Assembly (NCBI GenBank): GCA_002067895.1
Contig: MVRE01000014.1
Location: forward strand, 1-64,000
From: Methanoregula sp. PtaU1.Bin051
Lineage (GTDB): Archaea > Halobacteriota > Methanomicrobia > Methanomicrobiales > Methanospirillaceae
Reading direction: 5' to 3'
DNA length: 64,000 nt
Part shown: in pieces, positions 18,944 to 27,897 of the stretch
Numbering within the stretch: the first letter of the stretch is position 1
How the letters are laid out: each line of letters starts with the position of its first letter
Notes under the pieces: model-generated
Databases searched by the model: none
Told to the model about the DNA's origin: nothing
What the model saw: only the letters and a program-made list of their open reading frames with translations
Translations under genes and position numbers: made by a program

Positions 18944-19092
18944 ATGTTATCCTCGGTTCCGGTATCCAAGAATGCCCGCCGGGATTTAATAACATGTTGG
19001 TCGGTCCCCCGGGGACTACCCGGCATGGCGGGAAAAACGCAGCATGATCGCGGTGTACGAGGAACGGTCCTGGAAAAAAAGGAGATGTGCCG

Positions 19093-20607
19093 TTAAGGTC
19101 TCCGGATGTAGAACCCCGTGAGCGTCTCATCCAGCAGCTTTTCGTCGTGCGGCGGTGTCATATAGCTGACAACGATCATCACGATAACCGAGATGATGAA
19201 CGCATAGAGCGAGAAGTGTACCGGCATGGGAATGAGCTTAATCTTGAAGTAGGAGAGCCCCCCGAAGAAAAGGGACGCGACAAGCCCGAGTGCCATTGCG
19301 GCGATCGCCCCCTGCCGGGTCGCCCTGCGCCAGTAGAGCCCGGCAAGCAGCGGGACGGCAAAAGTGGCAAACATGATCCCGATCCCTGCCCAGATGAGCC
19401 AGACCAGCATGTCGGGCGGGTTGAGCGCCATTACAAGCGTGAGTACAGCCGCGGCAAAGACCGATACCTTGCTTACAAAGAGCACCTGCTTATCGTTTGC
19501 TTCCGGCTTTAGGATCTTCTTATAAATGTCCCACGAGAAGTACGTGCCGATAGTCAGCATCAGGCGATCCGTTGTGGACATGACGGCGGCCAGCACAATC
19601 ACGGCAAGAATGCCCCACAGAATTACGCTGGGGTTGGCGTATTGGATTGCGTAGATGAAGATGAAGTCCGATGCGTTCTTGACTTCCGGAAGTGCAAATG
19701 CCCCCTCCTTGACAAGCGCGAAACCTGCAAACCCTGCGAATTTTAACAGGAACATGACCACACCGTACACGATGAACGCGATCAGGGGTGCCCACTTGAA
19801 GTACTTCGCGTCCTTTGCGGCAAGGATGTTGTTAATCACGTGCGGGGCGCAGGCAAGCCCGATTGCCAGCAGCAGGAAGAACGAGACGATGTATTCCGGT
19901 GTAAAGACCGCCCCGGCACCGGTCACCCACGGGTCGACGTTGGCCGGGTTTGCCGCCGCCATTACCTCGTTGACAGCGGTAAAGCCCCCGGCTGCCATGA
20001 TCACGAGCGGGGCCATCACGAGCACTCCGACGATCAGCATCACGCCCTGCACGAGCGTTGTCCACGCGACTGCATAGAGCCCGCCAATCACCGTGTAGAT
20101 GGTGACGATAGCAGCGCCAATCAAAAGGGCCAGCCAGTGGGGGAGCCCGAAGAGCCACATGAGCACGATCGAGATTGCGGTGTACTGACCGGCAAGGTAG
20201 ATCATCGAGACGACGATGCCGGAAGCCGCTGAGAGACCGCGGAGGTTCGTCTGGCTCTCGTACCGGTGCGCGAGGTAATCCTGCACGGTCATATGCCCTG
20301 CGTTCTTTGCAACCGCGTGCATCTTGACGCCGAAGAAGATGATACAGAACGCGATCGAGAGCGGGACTGCAAGCTGCTCCCAGATCGTGGGCCACGCGAA
20401 CTTGAAGCCGAGCCCCGAGACGCCCAAAAGCGACATCCCTGAGCAGACGGAGCCTATCATGAGGAGGGTGAAGACCCAGAACCCGAGCGAGCGACCGGCA
20501 ACGACGTAATCCGACATGGTGTGGATCTTCTTCGATGCCCATATTCCTATGCCGATCATGGCGAGGAAATAGATGATCACAAAGGCGATGTCGATTGGGT
20601 CAGTCAT
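19093..20607 (-). CDS. Sodium:solute symporter (SSS) family transporter
   Basis: A 504-residue, roughly 13-helix protein of the PutP/SSS family. It has SDYVVAGRSLGFW near residue 35, LGVSGLGFKFAWPTIWE, and the family motif region GGLYAVAWTTLVQG about residue 180. It imports a solute such as proline, another amino acid or a carboxylate with Na+. ATG 20607 is preceded by GGGAGG and overlaps the stop of the 35-codon gene upstream (ATGA), so the pair is translationally coupled. Confidence 0.9.
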   Translation of the reverse strand: MTDPIDIAFVIIYFLAMIGIGIWASKKIHTMSDYVVAGRSLGFWVFTLLMIGSVCSGMSLLGVSGLGFKFAWPTIWEQLAVPLSIAFCIIFFGVKMHAVAKNAGHMTVQDYLAHRYESQTNLRGLSAASGIVVSMIYLAGQYTAISIVLMWLFGLPHWLALLIGAAIVTIYTVIGGLYAVAWTTLVQGVMLIVGVLVMAPLVIMAAGGFTAVNEVMAAANPANVDPWVTGAGAVFTPEYIVSFFLLLAIGLACAPHVINNILAAKDAKYFKWAPLIAFIVYGVVMFLLKFAGFAGFALVKEGAFALPEVKNASDFIFIYAIQYANPSVILWGILAVIVLAAVMSTTDRLMLTIGTYFSWDIYKKILKPEANDKQVLFVSKVSVFAAAVLTLVMALNPPDMLVWLIWAGIGIMFATFAVPLLAGLYWRRATRQGAIAAMALGLVASLFFGGLSYFKIKLIPMPVHFSLYAFIISVIVMIVVSYMTPPHDEKLLDETLTGFYIRRP

Positions 20608-20711
20608 TTGGGTGCCTCCCTGAAGGTCAGGCCCCACAGAACGAGGGTGATAATGATGACCAGGGTTGCCCCGCCGACGCTGACAATAGTAATCAATGGT
20701 AGTCCGAACAT
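20604..20711 (-). CDS. 35-residue membrane protein, probable symporter small accessory protein
   Basis: A complete 36-codon gene (ATG 20711, TGA overlapping the symporter ATG). The product starts MFGLPLITIV, has one hydrophobic helix (about residues 6-28) and ends LTFREAPK. Short single-helix proteins encoded just before SSS symporters are known in methanogens and are called symporter small accessory proteins; this fits by size, topology and coupling. Its last codons carry the ribosome site (GGGAGG) of the symporter gene. Confidence 0.75.
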   Translation of the reverse strand: MFGLPLITIVSVGGATLVIIITLVLWGLTFREAPK

Positions 20712-21016
20712 TCTATCCTAAAGGCGTGCGGCATGTTAACATTTAACATAATCGAAATGCATCACACCCGGGCATCCGGGCGGCTGTCCCCGCCGGTTCC
20801 AGTTTTTCAGGATAGGTTTCGTTGGCAGCGTTTTCCTGCAGCAGTGACAAACTATATATCATGGATCCGATGAGGCTTCTAAGAAGGCGTCTGGTGTACG
20901 AAGTTCTTCGCATGTAACAGAAGGGCTTGCGGATTCTCTTCTCCACTACCATCCCGGGCCGGTTCCCTCTCTTTCCTGTTCCCTTACCTGACCTTGTCTT
21001 TTGCAGGTGGCGCACC
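20712..21016. promoter_or_regulatory. Divergent intergenic region between SSS operon and APC permease
   Basis: About 305 bases with no gene I can support. Next to the small gene is an AT-rich stretch (20731-20753, GTTAACATTTAACAT), a likely leftward promoter. A CTATATATC element (20851-20859) may serve the rightward permease gene. Confidence 0.45.
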
Positions 21017-23065
21017 TTGACCCGCAGTAACGGCAGTCCGGGCAGCGACCGGAAAAACCATGCGGGCCGGATATGGGATCAGATTATCGGTATCTATGAA
21101 AATCCGTCAGAATTTTTCAGCCGGTTTCACGACCTCCTCATCGGGACAAAGCGGAGTATCGAGGATCCATCCCTCTTCCATAAGATCGCTTTGATTCCCC
21201 TGCTCGCGTGGATCGGGCTCGGGGCCGACGGGCTCTCGTCGTCCTCATACGGTCCCGCCGAGGCGTTCAGCGTTGTTGGCAGCAGCCATGCCTACATCCT
21301 CCTCATCCTTGCCGTTGTCACGGCCTGCACGGTCTTTGTCATCTCGTACACGTACAGCAGGATTATCGAGAATTTCCCGGGCGGAGGCGGGGGGTACATC
21401 GTCGCCACCCATACTCTCGGGAGGGATGCAGGCGTGATCTCCGGCAGTGCTCTCATCGTCGACTACATGCTGACAATAACGGTCTCGATCGCCGCCTGTT
21501 CGGCCGCCCTGTTCAGTTTCATCCCTGTCGGGTTCGACCCGCTCCGGATCTATTTTGCAACCGCGCTCATCGTCATGTTAATCATCCTCAACATGCGGGG
21601 AGTCAAGGAATCGGTGACCTTCCTTGCGCCGGTATTCCTGGTCTTCATCATCACGCACGCCCTCCTGCTTGGCTTTGGGATCCTCTCCCATGCAGGAAAC
21701 ATTGCGCCAGTTACGATGAAACTGAACAGCCAGCTCAGCACGGACCTTGCAACAGTCGGGCTCTTTGGAATCTGCGCAATATTCTTCAAAGCGTATTCCT
21801 ACGGCGCGGGGACGTACACCGGGCTCGAAGCCGTTGCAAACGGCCTCCCCATCATGAAAGAGCCCAAAGTGAAGACCGGTAAAAGGACAATGGCATACAT
21901 GGCGGTATCCCTCGCGTTTGTTGCGGCGGGGCTCCTTATCTGCTACCTCCTCTGGGACGTCCATTTTACTGAAGGCATGACGTTGAATGCCGTCCTTGCA
22001 GGCAGCGTCTTTGCATCATGGCCGTTCGGGAACGTAATCGCTCTTGTTACGATCTTTTCTGAGGCTGCGCTGCTCGTTGTCGCGGCACAGGCCGGCTTTA
22101 TCGACGGCCCCCGGGTCATGGCGACGATGGCCACCGACTCGTGGCTCCCGCGCCGGTTCGCAAGCCTCTCTGAACGTTTTACCATCCACGACGGGATCCT
22201 CCTCATGGGAGGGGCCGCAATCCTGCTTTTGTTCCTAACCCGCGGCTCCATCACCGCGCTTGTGACGTTATACGCAATTAATGTCTTTGTTACGTTTACT
22301 CTCTCCAACACCGGCATGACGAAGTTCTTCTATGAGAACCGCAAAAACGGCGAACCCTGGAAAAGGCGCGTCCTCATCCACTGCACAGGGGCGCTTCTCT
22401 CCGCAACAATCCTTGTAATCATTGTCTACGAGAAGATTTTCGAGGGTGCGTGGCTTACGATTTTCATAACAGGGGCGGTTATTGGGCTATGCTACATGAT
22501 CCGGGGGCATTATGCAAAAGTGAAGCGGGGATTCGAATCGTTCAAAAATCTCGAGGATCTCACGCCGTCGACCGGCTATGCGAACACGGACTTGGTTGAC
22601 AAAAAGAAGAAGACCGCGGTCCAGCTGGTAACCGAGTATAACGGCTTCGGGATCCATACGTTCTATTCCATTGTCAGAAACTTTCCCGGTGTGTACGAGA
22701 ATATTGTATTCGTGTCCGTCGCTGTTATCGACTCCGGCTCGTTCAAAGGGGTCGCCGAGATCGATGCGCTGAAAGCGTCGGTTAGAAAATCACTGCGGCA
22801 GTACGAGGATCTTGCGCGGAGTTTCGGTTTTCCAACGGAGACCTACATGGCTGTCGGGACCGATGTCGTCCAGTCCGCAACAGACCTGTGCCGGCAGATA
22901 GGTCTGGAATACCCCGATGCCACGTTCTTCGCCGGCCAGATCGTCTTCGAGCACGAGCACCCATTCCACAAGATCCTCCACAACGAGACGGCTTTTGCTA
23001 TCCAGCGCAGGCTCCACTACAGCGGGCTGACCACCATTATCCTGCCGGTAAAGGTCAGAACCTGA
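21017..23065 (+). CDS. APC superfamily amino acid permease with C-terminal cytoplasmic domain
   Basis: A 682-residue protein. After about 60 soluble residues come 12 helices beginning ALIPLLAWIGLGADGLSSSS (YGPAEAF follows), with GGGGGYIVATHTLG. From about residue 515 a soluble region of about 165 residues follows. It transports amino acids or related organic cations. I chose TTG 21017: GGTGG at 21006-21010 is ideally spaced. The open frame extends upstream to TTG 20927 without a ribosome site and with low-quality sequence. No ATG exists between the first helix and the upstream limit. Confidence 0.85.
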   Translation: MTRSNGSPGSDRKNHAGRIWDQIIGIYENPSEFFSRFHDLLIGTKRSIEDPSLFHKIALIPLLAWIGLGADGLSSSSYGPAEAFSVVGSSHAYILLILAVVTACTVFVISYTYSRIIENFPGGGGGYIVATHTLGRDAGVISGSALIVDYMLTITVSIAACSAALFSFIPVGFDPLRIYFATALIVMLIILNMRGVKESVTFLAPVFLVFIITHALLLGFGILSHAGNIAPVTMKLNSQLSTDLATVGLFGICAIFFKAYSYGAGTYTGLEAVANGLPIMKEPKVKTGKRTMAYMAVSLAFVAAGLLICYLLWDVHFTEGMTLNAVLAGSVFASWPFGNVIALVTIFSEAALLVVAAQAGFIDGPRVMATMATDSWLPRRFASLSERFTIHDGILLMGGAAILLLFLTRGSITALVTLYAINVFVTFTLSNTGMTKFFYENRKNGEPWKRRVLIHCTGALLSATILVIIVYEKIFEGAWLTIFITGAVIGLCYMIRGHYAKVKRGFESFKNLEDLTPSTGYANTDLVDKKKKTAVQLVTEYNGFGIHTFYSIVRNFPGVYENIVFVSVAVIDSGSFKGVAEIDALKASVRKSLRQYEDLARSFGFPTETYMAVGTDVVQSATDLCRQIGLEYPDATFFAGQIVFEHEHPFHKILHNETAFAIQRRLHYSGLTTIILPVKVRT

Positions 23066-23188
23066 TGAACCGGCCCCGGCTGCCATGCACCGGTTCCGGC
23101 CTGCAGCACATATTAGCTGCAGATACAACCATTTCCTCCGATAAAGGGATGGGCATCCGGCCAGTAACCGGAAAAAAGCTGGAGGGGG

Positions 23189-23692
23189 TTACCTGCCAAC
23201 CCCGACTGTCTTTGTTCCCCTCAGCATCCCGATCCGACCGGTGCGCACGAGCTCCTTGACCCCATACTGCCGGAGCAGTTTCTCGAGCGCATCGATCTTG
23301 TCGGTGTCCCCGACGACCTGCAGGATTACCGACTTCGCCCCGACATCGATTATCTGGGCACGGAAGATTTGGGCGATCTGCATGATCTCGGCACGGGAAG
23401 TTCCCGGCTCTGCCGATACCTTGATCATCGCGAGCTCCCGTTCGACCCGCTCGTTTTCAGTCAGGTCCGTGACCTTGATGATGTCGATTAACTTATTGAG
23501 CTGTTTCATCACCTGCTCGATCTTCTCATCGTCCCCGATCACTACGATCGTGATCCGGCTCATACCCGGCTCCTCGCAGGTGCCCACGGCAAGACTCTCG
23601 ATGTTAAACCCGCGCCGGGAGAAGAGACCGGTTACCCGGGAGAGAACGCCGGCCTTGTTCTCGACAAGCACGGAAAGCGTGTGCGGCTTCAT
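23189..23692 (-). CDS. ilvN: Acetolactate synthase small (regulatory) subunit
   Basis: A 167-residue protein with an N-terminal ACT domain (HTLSVLVENKAGVLSRVTGLF, RRGFNIESLAVG) and the ALS small-subunit C-terminal domain (AEIMQIAQIFRAQIIDVG). It binds the branched-chain end product and stimulates the large subunit. Its ATG overlaps the stop of ilvB by four bases, so the two are coupled. It is the last gene of the operon in view; no ilvC follows. Confidence 0.95.
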   Translation of the reverse strand: MKPHTLSVLVENKAGVLSRVTGLFSRRGFNIESLAVGTCEEPGMSRITIVVIGDDEKIEQVMKQLNKLIDIIKVTDLTENERVERELAMIKVSAEPGTSRAEIMQIAQIFRAQIIDVGAKSVILQVVGDTDKIDALEKLLRQYGVKELVRTGRIGMLRGTKTVGVGR

Positions 23693-25365
23693 GACGGGGT
23701 GTGCCCCCCGATCATCTCGTTGATCGCAGCACCGGCCGGGACCATCGGGAATACGTTCTCCTCCCGCTCGATCCTGAAGTCCATCACAAACGGGCCGTCG
23801 CAGTCGAGCGCCGCTTTAAGTGCAGGTACAACTTCGTCAACGGATTCGACTTTCACGCCTTTGATGCCGTAAGCGTTAGCGATCTTCACAAACTCCACCG
23901 GCGGCAGTTCCGTGTATGAGTACCGCCGGTCGAAGAAGAGTTCCTGCCACTGCCGTACCATGCCGAGGTACATGTTGTTTAGGATAGCGATTTTGACTGG
24001 AATATTGTTGGCGGCTGCAGTGCCCATCTCCTGGATGTTCATCTGGATGCTGCCGTCGCCCGCGATGTCAAAGACAGGCAGGTCCGGCCGTGCGAAGTGC
24101 GCCCCGATCGCGGCAGGGAACCCGTAGCCCATGGTGCCGAGCCCGCCGCTCGTGATCCATGTCCGCGGGTGTTTGAAGCTGAACCACTGGGCCGTCCACA
24201 TCTGGTTCTGCCCGACCTCGGAGACGATAACTGCTTCGCCTTTCACCAACTCGGAGAGCTGCCGGATGATATACTGGGGATGTAGGCTGTCGTCTTTTTT
24301 GTATTTTAACGGGTGGTGCTGCTTCCAGTGCTTGACCCGCTTTAACCACGCCTCTTTTGCGCCGGTCTTTTTTATCAGTGCGAGCATGTCTTTTAAGACC
24401 AGCCTCGTATCGCCGACAATCGGCACGTCGACCCGCTTGTTCTTGCCGATCTCGGCAGGGTCGATGTCGATGTGAATGATTTTCGCGTGGGGGGCGAACT
24501 TTTCGGCTTTCCCGATCACCCTGTCGTCGAACCGGGCGCCGATTGCGATTAAGAGATCGGACTCCGTGATCGCGAAGTTCGCGTACTCCGTGCCGTGCAT
24601 GCCCAGCATGCCGAGGTTGAGCGGGTGGTCGCCCGGGATGCACCCGATCCCCATCAGGGTCGTCGTGACAGGGATAGAGAGCAGGGTCGCAAACTCGACG
24701 AGCTCGGCGGATGCGTTGGAGCAGATGACGCCGCCCCCTGCGTAGATGACCGGCCGCTCGGCTTTTACAATGAGCTCAATCGCCTTGTCGATCTGGCGCC
24801 GGTGCCCCTTGTAGGTCGGGTTGTAGCCCCGGAGGCTGACCTTATCGGGATACTCGAACTTGTCAACGACGCCGGTGCTGACGTCCTTGGGGATATCGAT
24901 CAGCACCGGCCCGGGCCTTCCAGTACCGGCGATAAAGAACGCCTCTTTCACGACCCGTGCAACGTCCCGGCTGTCCTTTAAAAGGTAGTTGTGCTTGGTT
25001 ATCGGTAATGTGATACCGGTGATATCAGACTCCTGGAACGCATCGTTCCCAAGGAGGCTTGTCGGGACCTGCCCGGTGATCGCGACCATCGGGACAGAGT
25101 CCATGTATGCCGTAGCGATGCCGGTAACAAGGTTGCAGGCGCCCGGCCCGCTTGTCGCAAGGCAGGCGCCGACTTTCCCGCTCGCCCTGGCGTAGCCGTC
25201 GGCAGCATGGGCTGCCGCCTGCTCGTGCCGGACGAGGATGTGTTTCAGGCTGGAGTCGTAGAGCTCATCGTATATCGGGAGAACCACGCCGCCAGGGTAG
25301 CCGAATAAGATATCGACACCCTCGCGTTGCAATGATTCAACGAGGATTTTTGCCCCGGTCTTCAT
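23689..25365 (-). CDS. ilvB: Acetolactate synthase large (catalytic) subunit
   Basis: A 558-residue ThDP enzyme. It has FGYPGGVVLPIYDEL with the catalytic Glu in VRHEQAAAHAADGYARASGK, a central FAD/Rossmann-like domain, and the C-terminal ThDP-Mg motif GDGSIQMNIQEMGTAAANN. It condenses pyruvate to acetolactate, or pyruvate plus 2-oxobutyrate, for valine, leucine and isoleucine. It overlaps the upstream synthase gene by 29 bases and ilvN by four. Confidence 0.95.
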   Translation of the reverse strand: MKTGAKILVESLQREGVDILFGYPGGVVLPIYDELYDSSLKHILVRHEQAAAHAADGYARASGKVGACLATSGPGACNLVTGIATAYMDSVPMVAITGQVPTSLLGNDAFQESDITGITLPITKHNYLLKDSRDVARVVKEAFFIAGTGRPGPVLIDIPKDVSTGVVDKFEYPDKVSLRGYNPTYKGHRRQIDKAIELIVKAERPVIYAGGGVICSNASAELVEFATLLSIPVTTTLMGIGCIPGDHPLNLGMLGMHGTEYANFAITESDLLIAIGARFDDRVIGKAEKFAPHAKIIHIDIDPAEIGKNKRVDVPIVGDTRLVLKDMLALIKKTGAKEAWLKRVKHWKQHHPLKYKKDDSLHPQYIIRQLSELVKGEAVIVSEVGQNQMWTAQWFSFKHPRTWITSGGLGTMGYGFPAAIGAHFARPDLPVFDIAGDGSIQMNIQEMGTAAANNIPVKIAILNNMYLGMVRQWQELFFDRRYSYTELPPVEFVKIANAYGIKGVKVESVDEVVPALKAALDCDGPFVMDFRIEREENVFPMVPAGAAINEMIGGHTPS

Positions 25366-26851
25366 GTGTTTCCCTCAGTAGTCTGTTCATGCCGGCAATC
25401 ATCGCCTCGACGGATGCCATGATGATGTCGGTGCGTGCGCCGCGTGAAGTAATTATCTTCCCGTCTTTACTTAATCTTACTGTAACTTCCACAAGCGCGT
25501 CCGTCCCGCCGCTTATCGCGTCCACATGGTACTCCTCGAGCCGGATATCGGCTACATCGCCAACAGATTTCCTGAGCACCTGCATCGCGGCGTCGACCGG
25601 CCCGTCACCGGTGGCCGCACCGGTAATCTCCTGTCCGTTGACAACCAGCGTCGCTGATGCCGTGGGGATCATATTGCTCCCCGAGACCGTTGTGAACTGG
25701 CGCATCCGGATTACCGGCTTGCACTCGATGGCAAGAACGGCATCTGCAATCGCCATCAGGTCGGCATCGGAGACCCGCTTCCCTTCGTCCCCCATCTGCT
25801 TGATCCTTTTGACGATCTCCTTGAGCTGTGCTTCGTCGGTTGAGTAATTCATTTCGTGAAGTGCAGCCTCGACCGACGCGGAGCCGGAGTGCTTGCCGAG
25901 CACGATACGGCGCTTGCGCCCGATCATCTCCGGTTTGATCGATTCGTAGGTCGCCGGCTCCCGCATCACCCCGTGGGCATGGATGCCGCTCTCGTGCGTG
26001 AACGCCATCTCGCCGACGACGGCTTTGTTGACGGGAAGCGGCACCCCGGTCAGTCGGGAAACGAGGCTTGCGAGGTGGTAGATCTCCTCCTTCTTTATGC
26101 CGGTCTGGTAGCCGTACAGCACCTCGAGCGCCATCACGAGTTCCTCGAACGCGGTGTTACCGGCCCGTTCCCCAAGTCCGTTCACCGTCACATGGGCACA
26201 CGTCGCTCCGCATTTCAGGGCTGCAAGCGTGTTGGCAAGCGCCATCCCGAGGTCGTCATGGCAGTGGATTGAGAGCGGGGCGATCTTTGCAAGAGGCGGG
26301 ATCATGAGAGCGGTCTTCTCAGGTGTCAGAAGCCCGACCGTGTCGCAGAAGCAGAGCCGGTCGGCTCCTCTCTGCACTCCCTTGGAGAAGAGCTCGTTGA
26401 GGAACTGCTGGTCTGCACGGGAGGCGTCCTCCCCGGAGAGCTCGACGATTAAACCCCTCTCCTTCGCAAGCTTAATCGCGGCATACGCCATCTCCGCTAC
26501 CTGCTCCCGGGTCTTGCGCATCTTCTTTGCGATGTGCAGGTCGGAGACCGGTACGACAAGGTGGACGGAGTCCGCACCGTACTCGGCAGCAAGGTCGATA
26601 TCGCCAGGCAGCGCCCGGACGTACGTGCAGATCTCAGACGGGAGCCCGGCTTCGGATATGAGGCGGATCGCGGACTGCTCTCCCTCCGAGGCGGCAGCGG
26701 AACCGGCCTCGATCACATCGATGCCTATGGCTGCAAGTTTTGTGGCGATCTCAAGTTTCTGTTCTGGTTTCAACGAGACACCGGGAGTCTGTTCCCCGTC
26801 CCGTAACGTGGTATCAAAAAAGCGAATCCTATCGGCGAATAAAACACTCAC
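25337..26851 (-). CDS. (R)-citramalate synthase or 2-isopropylmalate synthase
   Basis: A 504-residue Claisen condensation enzyme. It has FFDTTLRDGEQTPGVSL, HCHDDLGMALAN, VNGLGERAGNTAFEE, GIHAHGVMREPATYE, and a C-terminal LeuA dimerisation/allosteric domain (about 380-495). Length and position before ilvBN favour CimA (acetyl-CoA plus pyruvate, the threonine-independent isoleucine route of methanogens), but LeuA cannot be excluded. The start is GTG 26851. The nearby ATG 26855 is out of frame and closes after eight codons. Confidence 0.8.
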   Translation of the reverse strand: MSVLFADRIRFFDTTLRDGEQTPGVSLKPEQKLEIATKLAAIGIDVIEAGSAAASEGEQSAIRLISEAGLPSEICTYVRALPGDIDLAAEYGADSVHLVVPVSDLHIAKKMRKTREQVAEMAYAAIKLAKERGLIVELSGEDASRADQQFLNELFSKGVQRGADRLCFCDTVGLLTPEKTALMIPPLAKIAPLSIHCHDDLGMALANTLAALKCGATCAHVTVNGLGERAGNTAFEELVMALEVLYGYQTGIKKEEIYHLASLVSRLTGVPLPVNKAVVGEMAFTHESGIHAHGVMREPATYESIKPEMIGRKRRIVLGKHSGSASVEAALHEMNYSTDEAQLKEIVKRIKQMGDEGKRVSDADLMAIADAVLAIECKPVIRMRQFTTVSGSNMIPTASATLVVNGQEITGAATGDGPVDAAMQVLRKSVGDVADIRLEEYHVDAISGGTDALVEVTVRLSKDGKIITSRGARTDIIMASVEAMIAGMNRLLRETHEDRGKNPR

Positions 26852-26890
26852 TCATGGCAAACACCATGCAACAATGTTGAGGGAGCCAGT

Positions 26891-26898
26891 TATTTATA
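26891..26898 (-). promoter_or_regulatory. TATA box of the cimA/leuA-ilvBN operon
   Basis: Reading leftward the sequence is CTATAAATAACTGG, preceded by a purine/T-rich stretch that would serve as BRE. It ends 40 bases before GTG 26851, so transcription would start roughly 15 bases before the coding region. Confidence 0.6.
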
Positions 26899-26964
26899 GA
26901 TTCGTAAAAAAATGAGAGCGCCGGACCTTCCCCGACCGTATAATCATCGCAGGCGAAAATGATC

Positions 26965-27786
26965 TTATGAGGTCCCGATAAGGATAATGACTTCTACCGT
27001 CACGTCGCTTCCGGACATCTCGATGATGTAATCGCCGGCCGTCCTGACCATGAACTCCTGCCGGGTGATAGCGTTATATCCTTTGTTCGTACCGAACCCG
27101 TGCCGCTCGACTTCGTTTCTGGACGGTGCGCTCAGCACCCGTACCTGGAAGTACGCGTTTGTGCTGGGATAGACTGCATACACTTCGTGCTCCGTAGACA
27201 AACCTGCATCGGCGATCTTTGTCCGGTTGACCATCACCGGCGTGACATTGAACTTGACGTAGAGGGGAGGCCGGGTGAGCAGATAGGGGAATTCGATCTT
27301 CTCGCCATAGATAAACGTCCTGTTCACGGAATGGACCTGTTCGTAGTTCTCCTCGTACCGGGCCCCCTGCGTGACAAGAGGTGCTGTTGTGACCGGTAGT
27401 GTCGTTGTCGCAGGCAGCGTAGTCTGCGTTGGCAGGAGAGTCGTACCGGAGGTCGTTTCCGCATGTCCGAATAACCCGCTCCCGCTGCTACTTCCGCTGA
27501 TAACGGGGATCAACCCGGCGAAGTATGCTGCTGCAATGAGGACAATTACGATGCAGAAAACAGCGAGTACGGCAGGGCCCGGAAGCGCCGGTACCCTTGT
27601 GACAGGAGACCGGATCGTTGGTCTGCCGCTCTGGGAAAGCGAAACCTTTTCGAGCGGCGGAGGGGACGGCGGCGGAGCATCGCCGGGGGAAAACGACAGG
27701 GGGGGCGTTCTTAGCGGCTCGCCGCACCGGGCGCAGAACCGGTCGCCCGGCTCATACTCCTCCCCGCATTCGCCGCAGAATGGCAT
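26965..27786 (-). CDS. Zinc-ribbon, single-TM protein with extracytoplasmic beta domain
   Basis: A 273-residue protein. The N-terminal zinc ribbon is CGECGEEYEPGDRFCARCGEP (CxxC twice). A Pro/Ser-rich linker follows, then a TM helix (about 72-95), a Thr-rich stretch, and an outer domain of about 130 residues with N-glycosylation-type sequons (NRT). It has the architecture of the protein at 1279-2070 but one ribbon instead of two and an unrelated-looking outer domain. The start ATG has GGGAG upstream. Function unknown. Confidence 0.75.
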   Translation of the reverse strand: MPFCGECGEEYEPGDRFCARCGEPLRTPPLSFSPGDAPPPSPPPLEKVSLSQSGRPTIRSPVTRVPALPGPAVLAVFCIVIVLIAAAYFAGLIPVISGSSSGSGLFGHAETTSGTTLLPTQTTLPATTTLPVTTAPLVTQGARYEENYEQVHSVNRTFIYGEKIEFPYLLTRPPLYVKFNVTPVMVNRTKIADAGLSTEHEVYAVYPSTNAYFQVRVLSAPSRNEVERHGFGTNKGYNAITRQEFMVRTAGDYIIEMSGSDVTVEVIILIGTS

Positions 27787-27897
27787 GTATTGTTAATCTC
27801 CCTGAATGAGAGATAAGCGTTATGAAAAGACAGGGGTGGACAAGGGCTGAAAAAAGAAGGGGGCCTGTCGCCAGGAACTGTCCGTTATATGACCGGC

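Noticed and set aside
26832-26855. Short frame MSECFIRR before the citramalate/isopropylmalate synthase
   Set aside because: Eight codons only, overlapping the GTG start of the real gene; it lacks branched-chain or other regulatory codons expected of a leader peptide.
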